DNA of 64,000 nucleotides, from assembly GCF_017814275.1 (NCBI RefSeq), contig NZ_JAGIYQ010000005.1, positions 248,001-312,000 of the forward strand, in the 5' to 3' direction. The notes under the pieces were generated by a model, which made no database searches, was not told the DNA's origin, and worked only from the letters and a program-made list of their open reading frames with translations. The DNA comes from Gottfriedia endophytica (lineage in GTDB: Bacteria > Bacillota > Bacilli > Bacillales > Bacillaceae_G). The translations under genes and the position numbers were made by a program. Every line of letters begins with the position of its first letter. The stretch's first letter is position 1. Positions 17,499-26,746 of the stretch are shown one piece after another.

Positions 17499-18218
17499 TT
17501 ACTCGCCTAAGTCAACATTGTGGTAAACTCGTTGAACATCGTCTAAGTCTTCTAATGCATCAATCATTTTTTCGAATTTTACTTGTGCATCTTCTGGTAT
17601 TGTTACTTCATTTTGTGCAAGCATTGTTAGTTCTGCAACTGTAAATTCAGTAACACCAGCATTTTTAAATGCTTCTTGAACTGCATGAAATTGATCAGGT
17701 TCTGCATAAACGATAACTGAATCGTCTTCTTCTAAGATGTCACGTACATCTACATCTGCTTCCATTAGAATTTCAAGAGCGTCATCTGCTGTTTTACCTT
17801 CAAGACCAATAACAGCTGTTGCATCAAACATATACGCAACAGATCCGCTTACTCCCATGTTACCAGCATTCTTACTAAATGCAGCACGCACATCTGCAGC
17901 AGTACGGTTTACATTATTTGTTAGTGTATCTACGATTACCATTGATCCATTTGGTCCGAAGCCTTCATAACGAAGTTCAGTATAGCTTTCTTCTGAACCA
18001 CCTTTTGCTTTTTCAATCGCACGGTCAATAATATGTTTCGGTACATTGTATGTTTTTGCACGCTCAAGTACAAATCTTAAAGCCTGGTTTGATTCTGGAT
18101 TTGGTTCACCCTGTTTTGCTGCTACATAAATTTCAACACCAAATTTTGCATAGATACGACTTGTATTTGCATCTTTTGAAGCTTTTTTCTCTTTAATATT
18201 GTTCCACTTACGACCCAT
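17499..18218 (-). CDS. yeeI: YebC/PmpR-family protein YeeI
   Basis: A 239-residue member of the YebC/TACO1 family. The N-terminus [20 protein letters not shown] and blocks [22 protein letters not shown] and GSVAYMFD closely follow B. subtilis YeeI as remembered. The family includes DNA-binding regulators and, more recently, factors that help ribosomes through proline-rich stretches; which activity applies here is not visible. Length is standard. The gene is monocistronic, with its own terminator downstream and a core-less repeat remnant about 190 bp upstream. Confidence 0.93.
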   Translation of the reverse strand: MGRKWNNIKEKKASKDANTSRIYAKFGVEIYVAAKQGEPNPESNQALRFVLERAKTYNVPKHIIDRAIEKAKGGSEESYTELRYEGFGPNGSMVIVDTLTNNVNRTAADVRAAFSKNAGNMGVSGSVAYMFDATAVIGLEGKTADDALEILMEADVDVRDILEEDDSVIVYAEPDQFHAVQEAFKNAGVTEFTVAELTMLAQNEVTIPEDAQVKFEKMIDALEDLDDVQRVYHNVDLGE

Positions 18219-18407
18219 ACTGTTCCACTCTCTTTCAATTTTCTATCTACATTAAATTATTAAAATGAAAAAACTACTTTGCAACACCTTTTTAAAATCG
18301 ATCTAAATAGTATGTTAAGATTGCTGACCAAACAATACTAATTAACATGTTGCATTTATTTACTAGAATATTATACATCAACTGTATAATTTTTTTCGAG
18401 TTTATTA

Positions 18408-18523
18408 CTAAAAGATTGTTGTTTTTAAAAGATATTGTTATAGATAACTGTTGATATAGGAGTTAATTGGAGTGGAAATCAACTAATCATATTGTTAAAT
18501 GAAACAAAGTTGACGAAAACATC
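18408..18523 (-). repeat. Core-less, inverted remnant of family-1 repeat
   Basis: Read on the plus strand: ctaaaagattgttgttttt, then aactgttgat, then directly ggagtggaaatcaactaa and tgacgaaaaca. This is the reverse complement of both flanks of the family with the GC-rich core missing. It is the only member in the opposite orientation. Confidence 0.65.
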
Positions 18524-18549
18524 CAATATTTTAAAGTACTAAAGGAACT

Positions 18550-19548
18550 CTATCCATGCTTTGCAATTTCAAACCAATTCTTGTCGATTTGTTTTACTTT
18601 CTCCTTCTCTTTCTTTTCAACTTTAACTTTTATCTTTGTTTCTCCCATTAACTCTTCCATTTGTTTATAAATCATATTCATCATAAAAATTGAAATGGCA
18701 AACATGAAGAGTGGAGCTAGTACAATCCATGGAGCTATAAACAATTCAATACGATTTGCCCCCATTAATCCAGCCCATTCATTTGAAAAGGAATAAACAG
18801 AATTTGTGCCCATTAGTGGATCATTGGTTATTCTTCCACCACCAATAAAAATATTGAAAATTCCTAACTGAGTTAACAGAATCATCACTTGGCTACATTG
18901 TTGAAAGAATAGGAGAAAAACTTTTCCTTTTATATTTGGCCAAACATGTTTCCGAAAAATGAAAAACTTACTCCCACCTAATATACTCGCACTAACAATA
19001 AATTCCTTCTTCATAATCACATCAATTTCATTTGCAACGTATAAAGATAGCGCCGGGATTGCTACACCAATTAAAATAATGAGTTGCTTTTCTATAATGG
19101 CTAAAAATTGGTGTACACCTCCCCATTCATAACTTGCCATTGGCAAAAACGAGATTATTAGGACAGTCGGGATATAATAGAAGATTTGTGCGAAATTGGC
19201 AAACGTCTTCCGTATTAATACGAAAGAATTGGAAAGAGCCACCCCTAGTATGGTCGAAAATAATATTTGGAAGACACTAACAATTAATACAACTCCAATT
19301 GTATATTTAGCACCTTCAATGACCTTCCAAAATAAATTTACACCACCTCGATCTGTTCCAAACGGTGGAAATTGCGTAGGTGAATATGGGACGGAATGAA
19401 GTACCCCTAAAGAATCTCTATAAAATCTTTTGATAGGAGGTATATGGTCTTTTAAATAGAAGGAATAGAAAAAGCTTAATAAAATTAATGAAATAAAATA
19501 TAAAATTCCTAAAATAAGACGTTTTTTAGTTAGTATAAATTTAATCAA
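18550..19548 (-). CDS. ABC transporter permease, OppC-like
   Basis: A 332-residue inner-membrane protein with about six helices. An N-terminal helix is followed by a long external segment containing PFGTDRGGVNLFWKVIEGAKYT, the pattern of the OppC/DppC group (normally GTDxxGRDxxSR). The EAA-type loop reads SASILGGSKFFIFRKHVWPN, the contact site for the ATPase. The start is the TTG at 19548 following ggaggtgaggtca, overlapping the upstream gene by 8 bp; an ATG at 19578 precedes the ribosome site. The C-terminal tail is lysine-rich. Neither ATPase nor binding-protein gene is in the window, so substrate (peptide or other) is open. Confidence 0.8.
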   Translation of the reverse strand: MIKFILTKKRLILGILYFISLILLSFFYSFYLKDHIPPIKRFYRDSLGVLHSVPYSPTQFPPFGTDRGGVNLFWKVIEGAKYTIGVVLIVSVFQILFSTILGVALSNSFVLIRKTFANFAQIFYYIPTVLIISFLPMASYEWGGVHQFLAIIEKQLIILIGVAIPALSLYVANEIDVIMKKEFIVSASILGGSKFFIFRKHVWPNIKGKVFLLFFQQCSQVMILLTQLGIFNIFIGGGRITNDPLMGTNSVYSFSNEWAGLMGANRIELFIAPWIVLAPLFMFAISIFMMNMIYKQMEELMGETKIKVKVEKKEKEKVKQIDKNWFEIAKHG

Positions 19549-20404
19549 TGACCTCACCTCCAGACCATTTACTAGCAATGAATAGAAACACTGTATTAAT
19601 TATGTAAAATGGTGTAACTAATAAAAAGAACCAAATTAGGCAAATATCAAATGTGAAAAAATAATAATTTCTAATTGCGTTCATATAGCCTTGAATATTA
19701 AATAAAATTTCAATAATGATTAAGTTCGATAACATGAATAGAAAAATCGACCTTGAATAGTTTAGTAAATTGATAATGATATTAGGAAACATATGGCGAA
19801 ACAAAATGTATGTTTTACTAAAACCTTTAGAAATCGCAAATTCCACATATGGTTGTATCCGTTGATTTTCAGTTTCAAGAACCATCATACGAAATAAATA
19901 AATTGTTGGAACAATTGATAAACAAATGATAGGAAGCAAATACGTTCGTTCCTCTCCAAAAACAACAATGTCCGCAACTAAATATCCTGTTGCCATAAAA
20001 ATGGATGCAATTCCTATTTGAAGAAGCATGACTAGCATGACCTCTGGAACTGATTCAAATACATCTAATAGACTTCGAATAAATTTCCTAATTCTGCTAG
20101 ATGAAATCTCAAATAAATAATTTAAGAATGTTGCACATATAATTGCGATTATAAAAGATACAAACAAGAGAGTCATAGAATAAGAATACTTATCAAGTAA
20201 GAGTGGCAATACAAATATTTTTCTCTTAGTATTAAAATCAACATAATTGATTGAAAACGGATGTAAAAGATTCGTTAAATTTAATGGAGGAATACCCTTA
20301 AATCCAGAGAAATAAAATGGTACTAACAAAAGTAAAAATATCGAAACATAAATACAAAGTAACGAAACAAACTTCTTCAAAACAAATTTCACTTTTTTCA
20401 CCAA
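19541..20404 (-). CDS. ABC transporter permease, OppB-like
   Basis: A 287-residue membrane protein with about six helices; first helix at 11-32. Its EAA loop reads EFAISKGFSKTYILFRHMFPN, and the segment SVPEVMLVMLLQIG corresponds to the conserved helix before it in OppB/DppB. It is translationally coupled to the OppC-like gene. The start codon is uncertain: TTG at 20404 or the adjacent GTG at 20401, neither with a strong site. The pair lacks the usual ATPases and lipoprotein, and both proteins are shorter in conserved motifs than classical Opp permeases, so it may form a specialised exporter or use ATPases encoded elsewhere. Confidence 0.78.
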   Translation of the reverse strand: MVKKVKFVLKKFVSLLCIYVSIFLLLLVPFYFSGFKGIPPLNLTNLLHPFSINYVDFNTKRKIFVLPLLLDKYSYSMTLLFVSFIIAIICATFLNYLFEISSSRIRKFIRSLLDVFESVPEVMLVMLLQIGIASIFMATGYLVADIVVFGEERTYLLPIICLSIVPTIYLFRMMVLETENQRIQPYVEFAISKGFSKTYILFRHMFPNIIINLLNYSRSIFLFMLSNLIIIEILFNIQGYMNAIRNYYFFTFDICLIWFFLLVTPFYIINTVFLFIASKWSGGEVID

Positions 20405-20508
20405 CTTGTATACTTTTTTAATTTTGTATATATTTCGACATTAACCTTTAGATTTCCTTTTAACTCTGTTTTCTATATCTAATATAAGAAGGACCTTTTT
20501 TGATTTTA

Positions 20509-20724
20509 GGCTGTTTTCGTATACATTATTGCTATTTTAGAATGCGTTAGTTGATTACAACTCCAGGTTGATCCCTTTCCGCGGGGCGTGAGCTGAGCCT
20601 CCTCGGCAAGCCTGCGGGGTCTTAGCCTTCCCGCTATTCCCACAGGAGTCTCGCACCTTCCGCTGTAATCAACTTCTGTCTTTAAAATTAAAAATCTCTA
20701 AACAACAATTTTTTAGAAAAGAGA
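20509..20724 (+). repeat. Family-1 dispersed repeat, copy C
   Basis: Starts ggctgttttcgtatacatta and ends aacaattttttagaaaagag. Core carries gttgattacaactccagg, cctcctcggcaagcctgcgg and cccacaggagtctcgcacc. It has the loop variant cggcaagcctgcggggt, shared with copy B, instead of cgtcgctatcgctcctgcg. Confidence 0.9.
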
Positions 20725-20837
20725 CATCCATGCTAATAAAATTCGCACCATTGCCTATGAAAATAAGGAATTCATTCTATAAGGATTGTCTTTTAAGATG
20801 TTATTTTCAGGATAGCCTAAATTTATTAAGTACGAAC

Positions 20838-20866
20838 TAACCCCCATTCATTGTGAATGGGGGTTA
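20838..20866 (-). terminator. Hairpin downstream of the histidine kinase gene
   Basis: taacccccattca and tgaatgggggtta form a perfect 13-bp stem with a 3-base loop. It lies 40 bp after the kinase stop. The T run is poor, so it could act as an mRNA 3'-end stabiliser as well as a terminator. Confidence 0.7.
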
Positions 20867-20905
20867 CCAAGTCTATTAGCAATTAGATATTTTGAAAACT
20901 CAATT

Positions 20906-22318
20906 TTATAAGAAGATGTCAATCGTTGTTCCATGTCCAACTAAACTATTAACTTTTATCTCTCCACCATGTGCAAGGATAATATCATGAGCAATCGCCA
21001 TTCCGAGTCCAGAACCTTTATGTGACTCTCCAGTATTTGTTCCTCTGTAGTAGCGGTCAAAAATTCTTTCAAGTTCTTCCTTCTTAATTCCTTTTCCATT
21101 ATCTTGTATCTTAATATGTGTTCTCTCATTAATTTTCTCTACAAATACAATGATTTTTACATTTTTATCATTATGAACAATTGCGTTGTATATCAAATTA
21201 TTTATCGTTCTTCGCAATAAAGTTTCATCTACATCCATCTTAATATTCTCGATTTCATACTGGAATTCAATATCTCGATTTGAATATTTCGTATCATTTA
21301 ACATATCAATTATGATATTTCTTAACAGTGCCACAATATTAATTGTTTTTTTATTTAATGATAAGTCTTTATTTTTTAATCTTGTTGATAGATTTAAATC
21401 TTCAATAACATCTTTAATATATAATGATTTTCTTTCAATAATTTCAGCATATTCCCTTAATTCTTCTTGTGAGAATTGATATTCTGGATCTTTCATTAGT
21501 TCGGCGTAGCCTTGAATAGAGGCTAACGGTGTTTTTATATCATGAGAAATGTTTCCAATCCACTCCTCTTTCAACTTATCTAATTTTTTTCGTTCAATTT
21601 CATTTGCTTTCAGCTGGTAGGATAAATTGTTAACATTATAAAAAACATCTTTGTATACTCCATTAGGCTTTAAGACTACATTGTATTCTTTATTTGCCAA
21701 ACCTTTAATACGATTAATTAATTTATTGATTGGCAGAGTAAGTCTTCTGCTAAATAAATAGCCAATCAGTAATGCAATAGCTCCATCTACAATTAATAAA
21801 ATTAAACTTCCAATTTTAAATGCATGAACGATTTGCCTGGAATCGTAGGAGAATACAACTTTATTAATATTAGGATTCGTATATCCAATAAAATAACTAT
21901 AATGTTTTTTATTTATTATTTTTTCACTAGCAAAAACAGTGGAAAATACGTTTGCTTCTTTATATTTATATAAATTGATACTTTCGACTGGAGTATACTT
22001 TTTCTTTACTCCTTTTGGTGTCAGGTAACCATACATCTCTTTACCATTTTCATCCACTATTTGAATCCAGGCTTTCTTTTCAGCAAGCTCTTTTTTTCCT
22101 TTTTCAGTAATTGTCACTTTATTATTTGAAACAATTATTTGATCTTGGAATCGTCTTGTGAATATTTCTGCAGATATTTCCTTATTCTGAAAGATTGGTA
22201 TATCTAATGTAGTTCGACCAATTGCTAAACCTATTAACAAAATAATATTACTAATAATAACTAAAATAACAACTAAAACGATTGATAGAAGATACCTTCC
22301 TGTTATCCTCCATTTCAT
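20906..22318 (-). CDS. Membrane sensor histidine kinase
   Basis: A 470-residue kinase: helix 1 at about 10-33, an extracellular domain of roughly 130 residues, helix 2 at about 168-190, a HAMP linker, H-box GNISHDIKTPLASIQGY with His259, and an ATPase domain with DNGKGIKKEE and GSGLGMAIAHDII. It starts 3 bp after the response regulator gene and forms a two-component operon with it. The large outer domain separates it from the BceS-type kinases, which have almost none, even though a Bce-type ABC transporter lies just upstream. Its signal is unknown; envelope stress or peptide antibiotics are possible by context only. Confidence 0.88.
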   Translation of the reverse strand: MKWRITGRYLLSIVLVVILVIISNIILLIGLAIGRTTLDIPIFQNKEISAEIFTRRFQDQIIVSNNKVTITEKGKKELAEKKAWIQIVDENGKEMYGYLTPKGVKKKYTPVESINLYKYKEANVFSTVFASEKIINKKHYSYFIGYTNPNINKVVFSYDSRQIVHAFKIGSLILLIVDGAIALLIGYLFSRRLTLPINKLINRIKGLANKEYNVVLKPNGVYKDVFYNVNNLSYQLKANEIERKKLDKLKEEWIGNISHDIKTPLASIQGYAELMKDPEYQFSQEELREYAEIIERKSLYIKDVIEDLNLSTRLKNKDLSLNKKTINIVALLRNIIIDMLNDTKYSNRDIEFQYEIENIKMDVDETLLRRTINNLIYNAIVHNDKNVKIIVFVEKINERTHIKIQDNGKGIKKEELERIFDRYYRGTNTGESHKGSGLGMAIAHDIILAHGGEIKVNSLVGHGTTIDIFL

Positions 22319-22321
22319 ACG

Positions 22322-23032
22322 TTACTCATCCTTTACTACAAGTTTATAACCTAAACCTTTTACTGTAATTAAGTGGATTGGATTTGATGGCTGGTCTTCT
22401 ATCTTCTCTCTAAGCCTTCTGATGTGAACCATAATTGTATTATCAAAGCCAATAAAATCTTCACCCCACACCATATCACAGAGCTTTTCTTTACTCAAAA
22501 TTTGATTCGGGTTTTTCAGTAAATAAGTTATTATTCCGAGCTCTTTTGGTTTTAAATCAATGATATTACCCTTCTTTTTTAATTCCATTCTTTGTTCATT
22601 AAATTCAAATGGACCAGCCTTTATTACTGGATCGATCTTTTCATCCATTTGAAGATAATCCGCTCTTCTTAATTGCGCTTTTACACGGTAAGCTACTTCT
22701 TTAGGGCTAAATGGTTTCGTAATATAATCATCGCCACCAATAGCAAATCCTAGAATTTTATCTATTTCTTCAGCTTTTGCGGACAAAAATAAAATAGGCA
22801 CTTTGGAAGTGTTTCTTATTTGTTTACACACGTCATATCCTTCACCATCTGGTAACATAATATCTAATAAGACAATATCAGGTTGTTTTTGTTGAAATTG
22901 AATGATTCCATCACTTGCAGTTGTGGCCGTATAAACATGATCTATTCCTTCTTTTGATAAAACCGTTTTAAGAAGTCTTAGTATATCTTCTTCATCATCT
23001 ACGATTAATACTTTTTTGTTTTTAAATGACAT
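22322..23032 (-). CDS. OmpR-family response regulator
   Basis: A 236-residue regulator. The receiver has the acidic pair at VDDEED (12-14), phospho-Asp57 in IVLLDIMLPD, Thr/Ser in LFLSAKA and Lys in YITKPFSP. The C-terminal winged helix (about 135-232) has the usual VWGEDFIGFDNTIMVHIRRLREKIE recognition region. ATG follows ggaggtagttaattc. The partner kinase is 3 bp downstream. Targets may include the YxdL/YxdM-type transporter genes upstream, by analogy with the yxdJK-yxdLM-yxeA arrangement in B. subtilis. Repeat copy D lies between it and yxeA. Confidence 0.92.
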   Translation of the reverse strand: MSFKNKKVLIVDDEEDILRLLKTVLSKEGIDHVYTATTASDGIIQFQQKQPDIVLLDIMLPDGEGYDVCKQIRNTSKVPILFLSAKAEEIDKILGFAIGGDDYITKPFSPKEVAYRVKAQLRRADYLQMDEKIDPVIKAGPFEFNEQRMELKKKGNIIDLKPKELGIITYLLKNPNQILSKEKLCDMVWGEDFIGFDNTIMVHIRRLREKIEDQPSNPIHLITVKGLGYKLVVKDE

Positions 23033-23125
23033 GAATTAACTACCTCCAATAATTCGAACAATTCATTCCTTCATTATAGTAAAAGAACACCTTAAATTAA
23101 ACTGATCTTGTTTTCTATACAAAAA

Positions 23126-23359
23126 GGCTTTTTTATGATTAAAGAATGAGGCTCGTAGATTTCCACTCCAGGATACTCGCTTTTTTCCGTGGGGCGGGCG
23201 GTGAGCCTCCTCGTCGCTATCGCTCCTGCGGGGTCTCACCTGTCCCGCTGCTCCCACAGGAGTCTCGCACCTTCCGTTCCAATCAATATCATTTTTATAA
23301 GATTGCATTAACAAAATCTTTTCAAAAAGCAACAATCTTTTATCTTACAAAAAAGAACC
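23126..23359 (+). repeat. Family-1 dispersed repeat, copy D
   Basis: Core from gatttccactccaggatact (23157 on) to ttccaatcaatatc, with ggggcgggcggtgagcctcc and cctgcggggtctcacctgtc. Left end ggcttttttatg and right end aacaatcttttatcttac are diverged. It sits in the Bce-type locus between the YxeA gene and the response regulator. Reading frames running through it are artefacts of the GC-rich core. Confidence 0.85.
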
Positions 23360-23380
23360 CTTTAAAAGGATTCTTTTTCT
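23350..23380 (-). terminator. Terminator after the YxeA gene
   Basis: aaaagaacccttt and aaaaggattctttt form a stem with a minimal loop; the minus strand continues ttttttgtaag. It ends the ABC-transporter transcript before copy D and the two-component genes. Confidence 0.65.
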
Positions 23381-23389
23381 AAGTTAAGA

Positions 23390-23752
23390 TTACTTATTTA
23401 ATTTTCCAGTTACTTTTTCAGGTAATTCATCTTTTTTGACTTCATTATAAGATGTTACTTTTGTTTCATCTTTAACGTATAGGCATAGATATGCTTCTTC
23501 GCGAAGTTGTTTGCTAGCTGTAAAAGTTAGCTTTTGTTCTTTTTCATCTTTATTAAATGCTGACAAAGTGTATTCATAATATACATATTTCTCACCGTTA
23601 TCTGCTTTATCTATATGCTGGTGACCTTTACCTTTAATCTGAACATAATATTGATCTGCACCGATTCTGTTAATATTAATATTTTTCATAAAACTTAAAA
23701 ATCCAGCTCCTAGTACTAGTAAAAATATAATTGCTATGATTAATTTCTTCAT
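23390..23752 (-). CDS. YxeA-family (DUF1093) small exported protein
   Basis: A 120-residue protein with a signal or anchor helix at about 4-20 (IIAIIFLLVLGAGFLSF) followed by a beta-rich domain. The blocks YYVQIKGKGHQ and YVYYEYTLSAFNKDEKEQKLTFTA match the YxeA family, which accompanies the YxdLM ABC transporter in B. subtilis. It lies 23 bp after the permease gene and closes that operon. The ATG follows gaggggaagaata. The molecular role of the family is not established; an accessory role in antimicrobial peptide resistance or sensing is an inference from gene order. Confidence 0.85.
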   Translation of the reverse strand: MKKLIIAIIFLLVLGAGFLSFMKNININRIGADQYYVQIKGKGHQHIDKADNGEKYVYYEYTLSAFNKDEKEQKLTFTASKQLREEAYLCLYVKDETKVTSYNEVKKDELPEKVTGKLNK

Positions 23753-23775
23753 TATTCTTCCCCTCTTATACTATA

Positions 23776-25686
23776 TTATTTTCTATTTGTCACAATTTTG
23801 TAGTAAGCATTAACTGTTAAGAAATAATACACAATATAAATACATGCATACACTCCTATGCAAATGACTACTGGAGTGACTAAACTTGTTTGCAGTAAGT
23901 TTGATAAGGCACTTAAAGCAACTGCACAATGAGCAATGCCTACAAGTAATGGTAAAGCAAAAACAAATAAAACTTGTTTTGCGATTGTTTTTCGCATTTC
24001 TTTTTTATTAACACCAATTTTGTGTAAGATTTCATAGCGCCCTTTATCTGAATGCGCTTCGGTTAGTTGTTTGAAATAAATGATGCTACCAGTTGCTACT
24101 AGGAAGACTAAACCAAGGAATCCACCCATGAAAATCAATAAGCCTGATGATTCTATACCAGCAGAGTAATCAGCATAAAAACTTGAGAACGCTGCTTTTT
24201 CAGGCATAATTGATTTAATTTCTTTTGTTAACTGTTTTGCGTCATCCTCATTCGAAATGTTGTACACTTCCATATTGACTGGTCTTAGTTCTTTTTCTAC
24301 CTTTTTAAATAACTCATCACTAACAACAATTGGTGAGTAGGCAGTATAAAGATTAAGCACACTATATTTTTTCATCTCATTAATCTTGAGCTTTTCATCA
24401 TGATTTTTCACTTTTAAAACAGTTGAATCAGAATATTTTGGTGAAATACCTTCCATATAAAATGGATCTAATACAACTGCTTCATTCGTTTTTAAAGAAA
24501 GTGATTCATTTCTATCTTGTATTTTTGCTAACTTATTAAAGTCACTGTTTGATAAAAGGGTATATTCCTTTTGATAATTATCAGTAGCAGCTTCATCTAC
24601 TATTAGAGTTTGTAATGAAAAATGATTTGAAATATCATGGTTTTTATCTTTTAAAATGATTTCTTTTACTTTTTTCGTTACATTCTCGTTTGGAGAAATA
24701 AACGTCATACTATTTGGATCTACTTTCTTTACTGTGCTTTTGTTGTTGTAATATAAACTGTACGCAGTCCCAACAGCTGTTAATGTTGTCGCACTAAGAA
24801 CAGCAATGATCGTTAATGTACGAGCATTTCCTTTAATACGATATAAAAGCTGGGATGTTCCGATTAAGTTAATCCCTTTCCAATAGCTCTTTTTATGATT
24901 TCTTGAAATTTTCAAGAGATAAACAGTCAATGTACTAAATAAGAGATACGTACCTAGAATTACTGATCCTAAGATAACTAATGGGGCAATCATAAAACCT
25001 AAGGTATGCCAAACTTGTGAAGTCAGTAAGTTTTGAGTTGCAATCCAATATCCAAGCCCAATCAACAGAACTGAAAATAAAGCAATGATAAAAGATGCTT
25101 TTGGCTCTTTTTCACCTTCTTTATCAGCTCTGAATAAATCAATTAATTTAAAGCGGTAAATTAGTCTATACCCTTGAAATGATGTAATAAGTGTAATCAC
25201 TCCAAAAACAATAACCGTGTTAATGATGGCTGAATTAGAAACCGAAAAATGAACTAGTGCTTCATACCCCATAACCTTCATTAAAATTGAAACAAAAACC
25301 TTTGATAAGACAGATCCTAGTGCTATTCCAATAATCAGTGCTACAATCCCCATAATAAAGTTCTCATAGAAAAGCATACGACCAATTTGTCTTTTACGTA
25401 CTCCTAATAAGGAATATAGTCCAACTTCTTTTTTTCTTTTTCTTGTAAAAAATGAATTAGAATACCAAATGAATATTGCTACGAAAATCATTAATACGAA
25501 TGCTGCGCCACTAAAAGCAGAACTAATTTTAGGTGAGCCTTCAGAGGTAGCTTGAATCGTATGATCATATTTTAATGAAACGAAAGTAAAGTAAATGACA
25601 ATACTAAAAATCATCGAAGCAAAATATAAGAAATAGTTATTTAGGTTTTGTACGATATTTTTTTTAGCAATACTAAATAACGTCAC
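23776..25686 (-). CDS. Bce-type (BceB/YxdM) FtsX-like ABC permease
   Basis: A 636-residue permease with ten predicted helices and a large extracellular domain (about 310-520) between helices 7 and 8, the plan of BceB-type transporters that remove peptide antibiotics from lipid-linked cell wall precursors. The N-terminal FSIAKKNIVQNLNNYFLYF and the paired FtsX domains are typical. GTG at 25686 is chosen since ggaggtgaaaata precedes it; the gene overlaps the ATPase gene by 14 bp. Together with the ATPase and YxeA it forms an operon matching yxdL-yxdM-yxeA. Substrate not predictable from sequence. Confidence 0.88.
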   Translation of the reverse strand: MTLFSIAKKNIVQNLNNYFLYFASMIFSIVIYFTFVSLKYDHTIQATSEGSPKISSAFSGAAFVLMIFVAIFIWYSNSFFTRKRKKEVGLYSLLGVRKRQIGRMLFYENFIMGIVALIIGIALGSVLSKVFVSILMKVMGYEALVHFSVSNSAIINTVIVFGVITLITSFQGYRLIYRFKLIDLFRADKEGEKEPKASFIIALFSVLLIGLGYWIATQNLLTSQVWHTLGFMIAPLVILGSVILGTYLLFSTLTVYLLKISRNHKKSYWKGINLIGTSQLLYRIKGNARTLTIIAVLSATTLTAVGTAYSLYYNNKSTVKKVDPNSMTFISPNENVTKKVKEIILKDKNHDISNHFSLQTLIVDEAATDNYQKEYTLLSNSDFNKLAKIQDRNESLSLKTNEAVVLDPFYMEGISPKYSDSTVLKVKNHDEKLKINEMKKYSVLNLYTAYSPIVVSDELFKKVEKELRPVNMEVYNISNEDDAKQLTKEIKSIMPEKAAFSSFYADYSAGIESSGLLIFMGGFLGLVFLVATGSIIYFKQLTEAHSDKGRYEILHKIGVNKKEMRKTIAKQVLFVFALPLLVGIAHCAVALSALSNLLQTSLVTPVVICIGVYACIYIVYYFLTVNAYYKIVTNRK

Positions 25687-26440
25687 TATTTTCACCTCCA
25701 AGAGATGCTAAGACACTTAATATTTTTTGGAAGAATTCCTTACGAGATTGTTTTCCTTTTAAAATCTCTGTAAAAAGCCTGCCATCTTTTATAAAAATAA
25801 CTCGTTTACAGAAACTCGCTGCATACGCATCATGAGTAACCATCATAATGGTTGAGTTATTTTGTTCATTAAGTTCGCTTAAACTAGTCAATAAACTTAT
25901 AGCAGATTTTGAATCCAATGCACCTGTAGGCTCGTCCGCTAAAATTAAGCTTGGATTTGCTACAATCGCACGTGATGCAGCAGTACGTTGTTTTTGACCT
26001 CCTGAAATGTGATATGGATATTTATCTAAAATTTCACGAATACCAAATGTATCAGCAATTTCATTCACTCTTCTTTCAATTTCTTTTACTGGAACCTTTG
26101 ATAAAGCTAATGGAAGTAAGATATTTTCCTTTACCGTTAAACTATCCAAAAGATTATAGTCTTGAAAAATAAAACCAAGCTGATTTCGACGAAAATCAGA
26201 TAATTGTTTCTCCTTCATTTCAACGATGTTTTTCCCCGCTATCGTAATTTCTCCTGATGTTGGGGTATCAATTGTAGAGAAAATATTTAAGAGTGTAGAT
26301 TTACCTGCACCCGACGGTCCCATGATTCCGATAAATTCCCCTTCTTGAATTTCCAGATTAATATCCTCAAGTGCTGTATATACGTTCCCTTTAGAGCCGA
26401 ATACTTTTTGCACATTCTTTGCTTGTAAAATTGTTTTCAT
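25673..26440 (-). CDS. Bce-type (BceA/YxdL) ABC transporter ATPase
   Basis: A 255-residue ATPase with Walker A GPSGAGKST (about 40-48), Q-loop FIFQDYNLLD, signature SGGQKQR, Walker B LILADEPTGALDS and H-loop MVTHDAY. The C-terminal tail after the H-loop (FTEILKGKQSRKEFFQKIL) is specific for BceA-like proteins. SGGQKQRTAASRAI and the length match YxdL. ATG follows aggagataaatag. First gene of the operon with the permease and YxeA. The 300 bp upstream should contain its promoter. Confidence 0.92.
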   Translation of the reverse strand: MKTILQAKNVQKVFGSKGNVYTALEDINLEIQEGEFIGIMGPSGAGKSTLLNIFSTIDTPTSGEITIAGKNIVEMKEKQLSDFRRNQLGFIFQDYNLLDSLTVKENILLPLALSKVPVKEIERRVNEIADTFGIREILDKYPYHISGGQKQRTAASRAIVANPSLILADEPTGALDSKSAISLLTSLSELNEQNNSTIMMVTHDAYAASFCKRVIFIKDGRLFTEILKGKQSRKEFFQKILSVLASLGGENSDVI

Positions 26441-26746
26441 CTATTTATCTCCTATCCTTTCAATCAAAATTTCACCAAATCTTTAACGAGCAATTTCTTA
26501 TTACAAAAACAGTATAAGCCTCTAACCTTACACCATTTTTTTTCTAACCTTACATAAACCTTAAACTTGAGAAAAAGAATTCAGTATAAGTTTTCATTAA
26601 AAGGTCTGTCCTAAGAATGTTTAATTATTTGAACTCTACATTTAAAAAAATGGTTATTTCTTACAGACAAGGAAATAATAATCGTACCATTGATGTTTTC
26701 TTAGGTTTTCAAATAAAATTGAGGCACTGTATTTAGGTGATGAAAT
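26441..26746. other. Intergenic region between divergent operons
   Basis: About 305 bp between the Bce-type ATPase gene (minus) and the germination operon (plus). It is AT-rich and should hold both promoters, but I see no clear operator, repeat or terminator. A sporulation sigma-G promoter for the plus-strand operon is expected but could not be placed with confidence. Confidence 0.4.

Noticed and set aside
20906-23032. Assigning the two-component system as BceRS/YxdJK
   Set aside because: The kinase has a large extracellular domain, unlike the intramembrane-sensing kinases of that group.
23063-23335. Open reading frame across repeat copy D (also frames at 36555-36848 and 46069-46266)
   Set aside because: The frames follow the GC-rich repeat core, appear in several copies only because the core lacks stops, and have no ribosome site.
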